Shown here in pieces: positions 28,273 to 39,187 of a DNA stretch of 64,000 bases. A program made the position numbers and the translations under genes. This DNA comes from Balneolaceae bacterium (GTDB lineage Bacteria > Bacteroidota > Rhodothermia > Balneolales > Balneolaceae). The notes below the pieces were generated by a model, which was given only the letters and a program-made list of their open reading frames with translations, had not been told where the DNA came from and searched no databases. The DNA is taken from assembly GCA_034521445.1 (NCBI GenBank), contig JAXHMM010000006.1, positions 186,001-250,000 on the forward strand. Direction: 5' to 3'. Numbering within the stretch: position 1 is the first letter of the stretch; each line of letters starts with the position of its first letter.

Positions 28273-28905
28273 TTAAAAGGGTTCGTAGAAATACCCCCCC
28301 ATTCCGATGGTGAATACCAGGCAGCCGTAGAGGGCATGCTCGGCGGCCACCACCATCAGGGATCGGCTGCGACGGTAGGTGCTCGCAAAAAGAAGGCCGC
28401 CGGCAAAGGACAATCCAAGCGCCCAGGGATTGTCGTAGATCACGTGCAGAAAGGAGAAGGAGAGCGCGCTGGCCAGCACCATGCCGGCCTCCGCCCCGAA
28501 AAGGGGACGGTAGCGCCTGAAGAACCAGCTGCGGTAGAGTAATTCCTGGGGGAGGGCGGACAGAAAGGGATAGAGCAGCATGACCATGCCCCAGCGCCAG
28601 GGGGCCCCTTGAGGGAAGCCCAGCAGCTGCCCGGGCTGCACCAGCAGGGTGAGCGTGAGGATGGCAGCGGCCACGGCGCACCCGCGCAGGGCCAGGCTCT
28701 TCCATTCACCCGCACCGGCCTCCCCCTTCCAGTCGCCGGCAAAGGAATAACCGGCATCGCGCCAGAGGGCGGCGGCAATGCCCAGGGAGGCGGCCACCAG
28801 GGCCAGCACCTTGGGCACGGGCAGCAGATCGAAATAGAAGAGGAGGGGCACCAGAAAGAAGAAGGCCGCCCACTCTGCTGTAAGACGTACCGTCCGCAGG
28901 TTCAT
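28273..28905 (-). CDS. CPBP family intramembrane metalloprotease, PQE variant
   Basis: This compact 210-residue protein carries a CPBP domain with motif 1 as LPQELLYRSWFFRRY, where the first glutamate of EExxxR is glutamine, followed by SFLHVIYDNPWALG and AEHALYGC. About six membrane helices are visible. The QE variant is a known subgroup to my memory, and activity is uncertain. It is upstream of the decarboxylase gene on the same strand. Confidence 0.82.
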   Translation of the reverse strand: MNLRTVRLTAEWAAFFFLVPLLFYFDLLPVPKVLALVAASLGIAAALWRDAGYSFAGDWKGEAGAGEWKSLALRGCAVAAAILTLTLLVQPGQLLGFPQGAPWRWGMVMLLYPFLSALPQELLYRSWFFRRYRPLFGAEAGMVLASALSFSFLHVIYDNPWALGLSFAGGLLFASTYRRSRSLMVVAAEHALYGCLVFTIGMGGYFYEPF

Positions 28906-29108
28906 GCCACAATGGTATTATATCGTTTCAGGTTGTTGTCTTGCCGGACAGGCGCCGGGAACCGCGCATTGAACGTCCGCCGTCGGGCTGCTGTTGCCGT
29001 AGCGCGCCGCTTCAAGGTGAGGTCTTTTTCACACCTTTCAAAACCTCATGGTTGCGCGTAAAATTCGTATATTAACCTGTTTATTTGAATGCCCAAACGC
29101 ACGCGTGC

Positions 29109-31922
<2,814 letters not shown>

Positions 31923-32007
31923 TCCCAAAGTGAAGCACCGGCAAGGAAATCGTTCCCGAATTCCGCATCCGCAACGTTCGCCGCGTATACCACGGGGGGG
32001 CGTCGAG

Positions 32008-32277
32008 TTACTGGCCGTTTGCAGTGGGGAGGCTGTCGGTCCTCACGATCTCGCCCTGTGACGTGATGACCTCGCCGGGACCGGGTTCCTCCTGTGGAAA
32101 TTCGTGAATGCCGATGTCGGGATTGCGATCATGGGGCACGTAGTGAAAGTGAGAGCCGTGCGAGACCGCCGTGTAAGGCTTGGGGTTAAAAAATCCCAGG
32201 GAGTCGGCCAGGGCAAAGAGGGCCAGCACCAGCACCAGCCCGATGAAAAGATATTTCCAGCGGTTACGGGAGGTCAC
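32008..32277 (-). CDS. Small membrane-anchored His-rich protein
   Basis: The 89-residue product has one N-terminal membrane helix (YLFIGLVLVLALFALADSLG) and a short periplasmic tail containing SHGSHFHYVPHDRNP, a cluster of five histidines that could bind a metal, then a Pro/Glu-rich stretch. It overlaps the upstream GAF-domain gene by four bases (ATGA), so the two are translationally coupled. I do not recognise a named family. Confidence 0.6.
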   Translation of the reverse strand: MTSRNRWKYLFIGLVLVLALFALADSLGFFNPKPYTAVSHGSHFHYVPHDRNPDIGIHEFPQEEPGPGEVITSQGEIVRTDSLPTANGQ

Positions 32278-32747
32278 ATCAATGGGGCTACGCGTTCGCA
32301 GATCGCCTCGCAGAGCTCCCGGTGCGCCTCAGTGATGGAGCCGCGAGTGTGGGAATCGATGTCGAGCTCGCCCACGAAGGAATCGCCGTTCATCACAGGC
32401 ACCACGATCTCCGCTTGAACGTCCATGCTGCAGGCCAGGTAGTTGTCGGCCTGGCTGACATCCTGCACCACGAAAGTCTCCAGCGACTCGGCCGCCTGCC
32501 CGCAGATGCCTTTGCCGAAGGGAATGCGGGTGTGGTCGGTCTCCTCGCCCACATAGGGTCCCAGCACCAGCTCTCGCTCGGCCTCTGGGTCCACCAGGTA
32601 GAAACCCACCCAGTCGAACACCTCTACGGAGTCAGCCAGGAGTCGGCAGATACCAAGGAGTACCTTGTCGCGTCCGCCGCCCTCTGAGATGAGTCGGTCC
32701 ACGCTGCTCAGCAGCTCGTCAGTGGCGAGAGTGAAAGAGGTATTCAT
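32274..32747 (-). CDS. GAF-domain free methionine-(R)-sulfoxide reductase
   Basis: This 157-residue single GAF domain matches the fRMsr (YebR) family, which reduces free methionine-R-sulfoxide. The conserved FGKGICGQAAES and DNYLACSMDVQAEIVVP supply the two cysteines corresponding to C94 and C118 by my alignment, along with DWVGFYLVD and LDIDSHTRG. A third family cysteine, usually in an ACxxIxFGKG context, is replaced here (HTRIPFGKG). C118-type chemistry should survive with C94 as resolving residue. It is the first gene of a two-gene unit with the small His-rich protein. Confidence 0.86.
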   Translation of the reverse strand: MNTSFTLATDELLSSVDRLISEGGGRDKVLLGICRLLADSVEVFDWVGFYLVDPEAERELVLGPYVGEETDHTRIPFGKGICGQAAESLETFVVQDVSQADNYLACSMDVQAEIVVPVMNGDSFVGELDIDSHTRGSITEAHRELCEAICERVAPLM

Positions 32748-32900
32748 GAACGGTCATGGGTTGTTCATTACGATAAGACCCAAATCTAAGGACTTCTGAG
32801 TCGGGATAAAAGAACCGGCCGCATTCCCGGCCGACTGCTTACTTTCCACTGACTGGTGTTGTTGTTATACTGGTGCATTCGCACCCAAAGTCTCTCCCCC

Positions 32901-33659
32901 ATGAACGTACTCAGCACACTGGGAAAGGTAAGTCGCGACCGGCTGCTGCTGGTGCTGGGAGGACTCCTGCTGGCCGAATTCCTGCTGCTGGCTATTGCCC
33001 CCCATGACCGGGCCGACTGGCTGCTCGAAAACATCCTGGTCTTCCTGGCTGTGCCCGTCCTCTACGCCACCTGGCGCTGGTTTCCCCTCTCACGCATTTC
33101 CTACCTGCTCATCTTCGCCTTTCTCTTCCTGCACGAGATCGGCGCCCATTACACCTACGCGCAGGTACCCTACGACGCCTGGCTTCGCTCGGCCTTCGGA
33201 TTCAGCCTCAACGAAGCCATGGGGTGGGAACGCAACCACTTTGACCGTATGGTCCACTTCAGCTACGGACTGCTTCTGGCCTACCCCGTTCGTGAACTTT
33301 ACTGCCGTGTGGCCCTGACCCGTGGGTTCTGGTCCTACTTTTTTCCCCTGGACCTGGTGATGGCCTCCTCCATGGTCTTCGAGCTGCTGGAGTGGGGCGT
33401 GGCCATGGTCTTCGGGGGGGAACTGGGCATGGCCTATCTCGGCACGCAGGGCGATGTCTGGGATGCCCACAAGGACATGGCCCTGGCCAGTCTGGGGGCG
33501 CTGCTGGCCATGGGCATCACCGCCGGACTGAACCTGGCCATACAGGACGATTTCCGCGAGGAGTGGAGGGAAAGCCTGCGGCCGGACCAGTCGGGACCCC
33601 TGGGCGAAGAAGAGATCGGGCGGCTGATCCGACGCCGCGGGAAGGCCGGGAAAAAATAG
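32901..33659 (+). CDS. DUF2238 (YjdF-like) membrane protein
   Basis: The 252-residue protein has about six membrane segments and the DUF2238 pattern: FLFLHEIGAHYTYAQVPYD, ERNHFDRMVHFSYGLLLAYP, FELLEWGVAMVFGGELG and GTQGDVWDAHKDMALASLGA. Conserved His, Glu and Asp residues in membrane segments suggest metal or proton chemistry, but no function is established. The tail is charged and basic. The gene is single, upstream of marC on the same strand. Confidence 0.88.
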   Translation: MNVLSTLGKVSRDRLLLVLGGLLLAEFLLLAIAPHDRADWLLENILVFLAVPVLYATWRWFPLSRISYLLIFAFLFLHEIGAHYTYAQVPYDAWLRSAFGFSLNEAMGWERNHFDRMVHFSYGLLLAYPVRELYCRVALTRGFWSYFFPLDLVMASSMVFELLEWGVAMVFGGELGMAYLGTQGDVWDAHKDMALASLGALLAMGITAGLNLAIQDDFREEWRESLRPDQSGPLGEEEIGRLIRRRGKAGKK

Positions 33660-33694
33660 CTTGCCCGGCTGTTCCTTTTCATTGCCCTGTTTCC

Positions 33695-33702
33695 TAATTT
33701 TG
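33695..33702 (+). promoter_or_regulatory. TAnnTTTG-type -7 element before marC
   Basis: TAATTTTG matches the Bacteroidota -7 consensus TAnnTTTG. It ends six bases before the marC ATG, so the transcript would be nearly leaderless. The matching -33 TTTG is not clear. Confidence 0.4.
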
Positions 33703-33708
33703 CAAGCT

Positions 33709-34383
33709 ATGTTAGAATCTCTTTTTCCCGAAAGCTCCGCGGTGACCAGCTACCTTATGGGTACCGTCACCCTCTTCCTGGCTTCCTTCACCTCCATAAT
33801 CTCCGTGGCCAATCCCCTGGCGGCCATGCCGGTCTTCCTGAGCCTTACCGAAGAAAACAACCCCCAGGAACGCGCCACCATCGCCAAGAAGGCCTCCTTC
33901 TACATGTTCGCAGTGCTGACGGTCTTCCTGCTGGGCGGAACCTATATCATGAATTTTTTCGGCATCAGTCTTTCCGGCATCCGCGTTGCCGGGGGACTCA
34001 TCATCCTGCGGGCGGCGTGGGACATGCTCGGTCCGGACAAGCGCGCAAAACTTTCGGCAGAAGACCAGGAGGCGGCCAAGAACAAGGCGGACGTCTCTTT
34101 CAGTCCCTTGGCCATGCCCATGCTTTCCGGTCCCGGCAGCATCGCCGTTGTTATCGGACTCGCCTCGCAGGCGGCAGGCGTGATGGACCTGGCGGTGGTC
34201 ACTGCCGCCATCGTGCTGGTAGCGCTTATCGCCTACCTCTTCCTGCGGATAGCCCCCTTCTCGGCCCGCTACATCGGTCCCTCGGGCATGAGTGCGGTCA
34301 CGCGCATGATGGGCTTCCTGGCCATGGCCATCGCGGTGCAATTTATCCTGAGCGGCATAAGCCGCTTCTACGGCCTGGGCTAG
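33709..34383 (+). CDS. MarC family membrane protein
   Basis: The 224-residue protein has six membrane segments in two groups, with the MarC family features ISVANPLAAMPVFLSLT, GISLSGIRVAGGLIILRAAWDML and PLAMPMLSGPGSIAVVIGLAS. Despite the name, E. coli MarC is not responsible for antibiotic resistance, and the transported substrate is unknown. A loop of charged residues (AEDQEAAKNKADV) separates the two halves. The stop overlaps the coaX stop by four bases. Confidence 0.93.
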   Translation: MLESLFPESSAVTSYLMGTVTLFLASFTSIISVANPLAAMPVFLSLTEENNPQERATIAKKASFYMFAVLTVFLLGGTYIMNFFGISLSGIRVAGGLIILRAAWDMLGPDKRAKLSAEDQEAAKNKADVSFSPLAMPMLSGPGSIAVVIGLASQAAGVMDLAVVTAAIVLVALIAYLFLRIAPFSARYIGPSGMSAVTRMMGFLAMAIAVQFILSGISRFYGLG

Positions 34384-35153
34384 AAGGTGCGCCCCAGCAC
34401 ACGTCCGGCAATGATCTTCAGCCCGTCCAGTGTGAGCATGGGATCCACCACATCGAAGCAGGAGGTATGCGGGGCAAGCAACTCGGCCAGTCCCCCGGTG
34501 GCGATGACTCTTGACGGACCCACCTCCTCTATCATGCGGGCCACCAATCCCTCGATCATGCAGAGGTGTCCCATAAAAAGTCCTGACTGCATGGCCTCGA
34601 CGGTGCCGGCGGCGGTGATGCGCTTGGGGGGCTCCAGCGGAATCTGCGATAGCTGAGCCGCCTTGCCCACCAGAGCGTCCACGGTTACCTTCAGTCCGGC
34701 TGAGATGGCCCCGCCTACCAGACTGCCTTTCCCGGTGACCGCCATAACGGTGGTGGCCGTGCCAAAGTCGACCACAATACAGGCCTCCCCGTACTGGTGC
34801 CAGGCGCCCGCAGCGCCCGCGATCAGATCTGCTCCGGTGGCGGCGGGTTGAGCGGTGTCCACCCGAATGCCGGTATCGGTACGGTGGTTCAGTATGATGG
34901 GCTCCAGGCCGGCGCGCGACGAAAAGACCTCGTTCATGGTGGCGGTGAGCTGGGGCACCACGCTGCCGATAATTACGTTGTCAAGATCCCCGTAGGCCAT
35001 GCCGGCTTCCCCGAACAGGTTGTGGAAGAGCACGCCGTACTCGTCGGTGGTGCGGTTGGCATCGGTACCCAGGCGCCAGTGACGGGACCAGGCCCCGCCT
35101 TCGTGGGTGCCCATGACGATGTTGCTGTTGCCGACGTCGATGGTCAGTAGCAT
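34380..35153 (-). CDS. coaX: Type III pantothenate kinase
   Basis: CoaX phosphorylates pantothenate in the first step of coenzyme A synthesis and is the usual bacterial alternative to CoaA. The 257-residue protein begins MLLTIDVGNSNIVMGTHEGG (phosphate-binding loop), with GADLIAGAAGAWHQYG, VVDFGTATTVMAVTGKGSLVGGAISAG and VIATGGLAELL, all ASKHA-fold motifs. The frame is open 45 codons further upstream, but the chosen ATG matches family N termini. In some bacteria coaX is joined to birA; not so here. Confidence 0.95.
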   Translation of the reverse strand: MLLTIDVGNSNIVMGTHEGGAWSRHWRLGTDANRTTDEYGVLFHNLFGEAGMAYGDLDNVIIGSVVPQLTATMNEVFSSRAGLEPIILNHRTDTGIRVDTAQPAATGADLIAGAAGAWHQYGEACIVVDFGTATTVMAVTGKGSLVGGAISAGLKVTVDALVGKAAQLSQIPLEPPKRITAAGTVEAMQSGLFMGHLCMIEGLVARMIEEVGPSRVIATGGLAELLAPHTSCFDVVDPMLTLDGLKIIAGRVLGRTF

Positions 35154-35299
35154 ATGGATGCGTTGGATTGGGAAAAGGGAAATATAGAAGATAGGCCTGA
35201 GAAATCCAGAGCCCGAATGCGTTGTATCGCCCGCGAAATTTTGTATAATAGGACTCGAACCCAGGCCCGCGCATGCGGGCCCCGTCACCGCACCAAGCC

Positions 35300-35767
35300 A
35301 TGAATTCAGTCGAACGCCTGCAGAAACTTTTCCGCTACGACGCCTGGGCCAACGAGCGCATGCTCGCCTCCCTCAAAGCCACGGAGGCCGGCGGATTGGA
35401 GGAGGCCGAGAAACTGATGGGCCACCTTGCGGCCGCCCAGGAGATATGGTACGGTCGCATTACGGGAGAGTGGAGCGACACCCCGCTCTGGCCTGACTAT
35501 AGCCTGGCCGCCTGCCGCGAAAAGCTGCGGTACATGGAAGACCGCTGGGAAACCCTGCTGCGCAATCGGTCCGGCTCATTGGACGAAAAGATCGTCTACA
35601 CCAACAGCAGCGGCAGGGAGTTCCGCACCATGAAATCAGACATCCTGCACCATGTGATCATCCACGGACAACACCACCGCGCCCAGGCGGCCCGTGAGAT
35701 GCGCCGCAGCGGCTTAGAGCCGCCCGGCACCGATTACATCTTCTATCTGCGCCAGCTTGAAGACTGA
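35300..35767 (+). CDS. DinB family metal-binding protein
   Basis: The 155-residue four-helix DinB/YfiT-like protein has the expected metal-ligand histidines: one in LMGHLAAAQEIWYGRI and two in HHVIIHGQHHRAQ. Family members include thiol transferases using bacillithiol or mycothiol; the role here is unknown. It begins FRYDAWANERML, characteristic of the family. It is followed closely by the amino acid symporter gene. Confidence 0.9.
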   Translation: MNSVERLQKLFRYDAWANERMLASLKATEAGGLEEAEKLMGHLAAAQEIWYGRITGEWSDTPLWPDYSLAACREKLRYMEDRWETLLRNRSGSLDEKIVYTNSSGREFRTMKSDILHHVIIHGQHHRAQAAREMRRSGLEPPGTDYIFYLRQLED

Positions 35768-35796
35768 CCCCAACCAACCTATAGGAGGACACCGCC

Positions 35797-37176
35797 CTGC
35801 AAGTTTTTGAACAGATTCTTTCCGAATTTTCCAGCTTCATGTGGGGCATGCCCCTGGTGGTCCTCCTCTGCGGAGGCGGGATCTTCTTCATGTTCTACTC
35901 GGGCTTTGTGCCCTTCCGCCATCTGGGACACGCCCTGAACGTGCTCCGGGGCAAGTACGACGATCCGGACGATCCCGGTGATATCAACCACTTCGAGGCC
36001 CTCTCCAGCGCCCTTGCCGCCACCGTTGGACTCGGCAATATCAGCGGGGTGGCCGTAGCTATCGCCGTCGGGGGACCCGGCGCAGTCTTCTGGATGTGGG
36101 TGAGCGCCTTTTTCGGCATCGCAACCAAGTTTTTTACCTGCACCCTCTCCATCATGTATCGCGGCAGGGATTCGGCAGGCCACATCCAGGGGGGCACCAT
36201 GTATATGGTGGTCGAGGGACTGGGGAAAAAATGGAAACCGCTGGCGGTGATTTTCTCCATCGGGGGACTCTTTGGCGCACTGCCCATCTTCCAGGCCAAC
36301 CAGCTCACGCAGGCCCTGCGCGATGTAATCTATATGCCCAACGGCTGGGTCACGGCCGAGGCCCATTTCATGGGCGACTTTATTACTGGTTTGGTCCTGC
36401 TGGTGCTGGTCTCCATCGTGATCTTTGGCGGCATCAAGCGCATCGGGCGGGTGGCTTCCCGCATGGTGCCCGCCATGGTGGTGCTTTACGTGGGCCTGGT
36501 GCTTATTATTCTGGCCGTCAACTACGACCAGCTGGGCTACTATCTCGGCTACATTTTCAGCGATGCCTTCACCGCTGAGGCCGCCATGGGCGGGGCTGTC
36601 TACCAGATCATCGTGACGGGCTTCAAGCGCGCCGCCTTTTCCAACGAGGCGGGCATCGGGACCGCCACCCTGGCCCACGGGGCTGCCAAGACCAAGGAGC
36701 CGATTCGGGAAGGACTGGTGGCCATGCTCGGGCCGGCCATCGACACCCTCCTCGTATGCACCATGACCGCCATGGCCATCCTGGTGACCGGCGAGTGGCA
36801 GACCGGCAGCGAAAACGGCATCGCCCTCACGGCCGCCGCCTTCGGCGACGCCCTGGGTCCCATAGGTCCCTACCTGCTGGTGCTCTGTGTGACCATCTTC
36901 GCCTTCAGTTCGATGTTCACCTACTCCTACTACGGCACCAAATGCCTTGGATTTCTCATAGGAGCCGAGCGGCAACACTGGTACAACTACTTCTACGTAG
37001 GCTCCATTGTACTGGGCGCGGTAACCACCATCATGTCGGTCATCCACCTTATCGACGGCATGTTCGCCGTGATGGCCATACCCACCATGATCACCGCCCT
37101 GATACTGGCGCCCAAGGTCAAGGCGGCGGCCAAAGACTACTTCTCTCGCCTGGACACCTTCGAGACCTACAAGTAG
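35797..37176 (+). CDS. Sodium:alanine symporter (AGCS family), probable CTG start
   Basis: This inner-membrane transporter of about 459 residues belongs to the alanine/glycine:cation symporter family. Signature segments are VGLGNISGVAVAIAVGGPGA, FFGIATKFFTCTLSIMYRGR, FSNEAGIGTATLAHGAAKT and FAFSSMFTYSYYGTKCLGF. The first ATG (35839) would start almost inside the first helix. A strong AGGAGGA at about 35783-35789 lies seven bases before an in-frame CTG at 35797, giving QVFEQILSEFSSF ahead of MWGMPLVVLL, which fits family N termini. I therefore propose CTG as the start codon. It follows the DinB gene by 29 bases. Confidence 0.9.
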   Translation: MQVFEQILSEFSSFMWGMPLVVLLCGGGIFFMFYSGFVPFRHLGHALNVLRGKYDDPDDPGDINHFEALSSALAATVGLGNISGVAVAIAVGGPGAVFWMWVSAFFGIATKFFTCTLSIMYRGRDSAGHIQGGTMYMVVEGLGKKWKPLAVIFSIGGLFGALPIFQANQLTQALRDVIYMPNGWVTAEAHFMGDFITGLVLLVLVSIVIFGGIKRIGRVASRMVPAMVVLYVGLVLIILAVNYDQLGYYLGYIFSDAFTAEAAMGGAVYQIIVTGFKRAAFSNEAGIGTATLAHGAAKTKEPIREGLVAMLGPAIDTLLVCTMTAMAILVTGEWQTGSENGIALTAAAFGDALGPIGPYLLVLCVTIFAFSSMFTYSYYGTKCLGFLIGAERQHWYNYFYVGSIVLGAVTTIMSVIHLIDGMFAVMAIPTMITALILAPKVKAAAKDYFSRLDTFETYK

Positions 37177-37210
37177 ATCCTGTTCTGCCGAATGCCAAGC
37201 CGATAGCGTA

Positions 37211-38230
37211 ATGGACAAACCATCCGTATCGGTCATACTCCCGGTCTACAACGCCGCCGGCACCCTGGACGAAGCTGTGGAGAGTATCTGCTCGCAGAGC
37301 CTGCAAGACTGGGAGCTGGTGGCGGTGGACGACGGTTCCACCGACGGATCGGCGGAGAAACTGCGGCAGTGGGCCGGCCGGGACCCGCGCATTCGTCCCC
37401 TCTTCCGGGAACACCGCGGGATCGTTCCCTCCCTCAATGACGGCGTGGAGGCCGCGCGTGCCCCGCTGCTGGCGCGCATGGACGGCGACGACCGCTCAAT
37501 GCCCCGACGACTTGAACTGCAGAAAAAGCTTCTGGACCGCAGCCCGGACACCGGTCTGGCCTCCTGCCTGGTCCGCCACCTGGGCGAGGAGGAGGAGACC
37601 GCCGGTTATGCGCGCCATGTGCGCTGGATCAACTCCCTGACCGGACACGATGAGATCGCGCGCAGCCGCTTTATCGAGTCGCCGCTGGCGCACCCTTCCG
37701 TCATGTTCCGAGCCGGGACCCTCCGCAAATATGGGGGCTACCGAGACGGGGACTTCCCCGAGGACTACGAACTCTGGCTGCGCTGGCTGGAGGCAGGCGT
37801 GCGCATGCAGAAGGTTGAGCAGGAGCTGCTACTCTGGAGGGACGAGCCTGGCCGCCTCTCCCGCACCGACGCCCGCTACGCATTCGAGGCTTTTTACCGG
37901 ATCAAGGCAGGCTATCTTGCACGCTGGCTGAAACGCAATAATCCCCGCCACCCCGAGGTGGTGATCTGGGGCGCGGGCCGCACCACCCGCAAACGGGCGG
38001 AGCTTCTCTGCCCGCACGGAGTGGAGATCACTCACTACGTGGACATCGATCCCAACAAGATCGGGAATACGGTCCACGGCCGTCCGGTTTGGTCCCCCGA
38101 TGACCTGCCGAACCCCGGCCGCCGCTTCGTGGTCTCCTACGTGGGCCGCCACGGAGCCAACAGTATGATCCGCAAAGACCTCACCACCCGCGGCTACCGG
38201 GAGGTAGACGACTTTATTTTTGCGGCCTGA
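37211..38230 (+). CDS. Family 2 glycosyltransferase with C-terminal Rossmann-like domain
   Basis: The first 230 residues form a GT-A domain: SVSVILPVYNAAGTLDEAVE, ELVAVDDGSTDGS, the metal-binding LARMDGDDRSMP and GDFPEDYELWLRW near the acceptor site. After a linker (FYRIKAGYLARWLKRNN) a separate domain of about 90 residues begins VVIWGAGRTTRKRAELL, a nucleotide-binding-like loop, followed by YVDIDPNKIGNTVHGRPVWS and FVVSYVGRHGANSMIRKDL. Comparable tails occur on sugar transferases and resemble the CoA-binding/sialic-acid O-acyltransferase lead domain; its ligand is not known. No polysaccharide cluster is adjacent. Confidence 0.87.
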   Translation: MDKPSVSVILPVYNAAGTLDEAVESICSQSLQDWELVAVDDGSTDGSAEKLRQWAGRDPRIRPLFREHRGIVPSLNDGVEAARAPLLARMDGDDRSMPRRLELQKKLLDRSPDTGLASCLVRHLGEEEETAGYARHVRWINSLTGHDEIARSRFIESPLAHPSVMFRAGTLRKYGGYRDGDFPEDYELWLRWLEAGVRMQKVEQELLLWRDEPGRLSRTDARYAFEAFYRIKAGYLARWLKRNNPRHPEVVIWGAGRTTRKRAELLCPHGVEITHYVDIDPNKIGNTVHGRPVWSPDDLPNPGRRFVVSYVGRHGANSMIRKDLTTRGYREVDDFIFAA

Positions 38231-38575
38231 AGACACCCTTTCGGCGCTTCCGGTAGGCTCTTCGCACAACACAGGCACCCTTGCGGCGCCGGGCCCGCCT
38301 TTCACTCAAATTTAATAGTTTAGGCAAGTCGCCCAAAATTCATCTATACGCCGAAACAATTAATCTAATAATGAATAATACCTTATTTAGTTAGCCCATC
38401 TGACGTCCCTGACTAAAGCATTCTGTTTCTGAAACAGGCCTTCGGAATCCGAAACTATTTGGGCCCCATCGGCGTACCTTTGGTCCGTCCCGAAAGGGAA
38501 GCGACACAGAGAAGAGATTTCTCCTTCCGGACGGCTCACACTGACGATAAACACAAAAATCACGACCCCATAGTA
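38231..38575. promoter_or_regulatory. Intergenic region with a cluster of short palindromes
   Basis: Three perfect short palindromes follow one another: CTGTTTCTGAAACAG (38423-38437), TTCGGAATCCGAA (38441-38453) and TCCCGAAAGGGA (38488-38499). They lie 75-150 bases upstream of the ankyrin gene. Before them is an AT-rich stretch (about 38300-38400). No small open frame is convincing. The palindromes could be operators or a folded leader. Confidence 0.45.
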
Positions 38576-39061
38576 ATGAACACAATCAAGGGATTTTTCC
38601 TTGCCGCACTTCTCCTGATCCCCGCGCTGGCCATGGGCTGGCAGCAGACCGGAGACGAAGATTTCACCCTGAAAAATAATCTATTCGAAGCCATAGAGAG
38701 TATTGACTACATCAGTCTCAATCTCCTGCTGGCCGAGGGCGCCCCGGTCGATACCGTGGACGAGAAGGGCAATAGCCCCCTGATGCTGGCCGCCAAGATC
38801 GGCAACCCCCGCATCCTGAAGATCGTCCTCGCCAACGAGCCGGAGATCAACCACACCAACGAGGCGGGACGCACCGCGCTGATGATCGCATCCGAGCATG
38901 GGCTCGTTTCCGTGGTCGAATCCCTGCTTCGCCACGGCGCCCGTACCGGTCATATCGACGGAAATGGTAACACAGCCTTAACCCTGGCCTCAAAGTTTGG
39001 TTACGAGGAAGTTGTACGTTTGATCCAAAGCCAACCGGTCAGACCCCTTCTGGCCAAGTAG
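38576..39061 (+). CDS. Secreted ankyrin-repeat protein
   Basis: The 161-residue protein has a signal peptide (MNTIKGFFLAALLLIPALAMG) and three to four ankyrin repeats: DTVDEKGNSPLMLAAKIGNP, HTNEAGRTALMIASEHGLVS and HIDGNGNTALTLASKFGYEE. Small periplasmic ankyrin proteins in bacteria include catalase-associated AnkB and toxin-immunity factors, but nothing here points to either. The gene is monocistronic and ends in a strong terminator. A palindrome cluster lies upstream. Confidence 0.87.
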   Translation: MNTIKGFFLAALLLIPALAMGWQQTGDEDFTLKNNLFEAIESIDYISLNLLLAEGAPVDTVDEKGNSPLMLAAKIGNPRILKIVLANEPEINHTNEAGRTALMIASEHGLVSVVESLLRHGARTGHIDGNGNTALTLASKFGYEEVVRLIQSQPVRPLLAK

Positions 39062-39087
39062 CTCTCTAAGCATAGATCACCACCTGG

Positions 39088-39124
39088 AGCCTCCCCCGGC
39101 CAACGCCGCGGGAGGCTTTTTTTT
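39088..39124 (+). terminator. Rho-independent terminator after the ankyrin gene
   Basis: AGCCTCCC and GGGAGGCT flank a CCGGCCAACGCCGC loop, followed by a run of eight T residues. Confidence 0.88.
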
Positions 39125-39187
39125 GCCCCCTATGGATAGCTCCGTCCAATACGTTATATTGCGTAAAACGGCACGAACCCGCTCATT

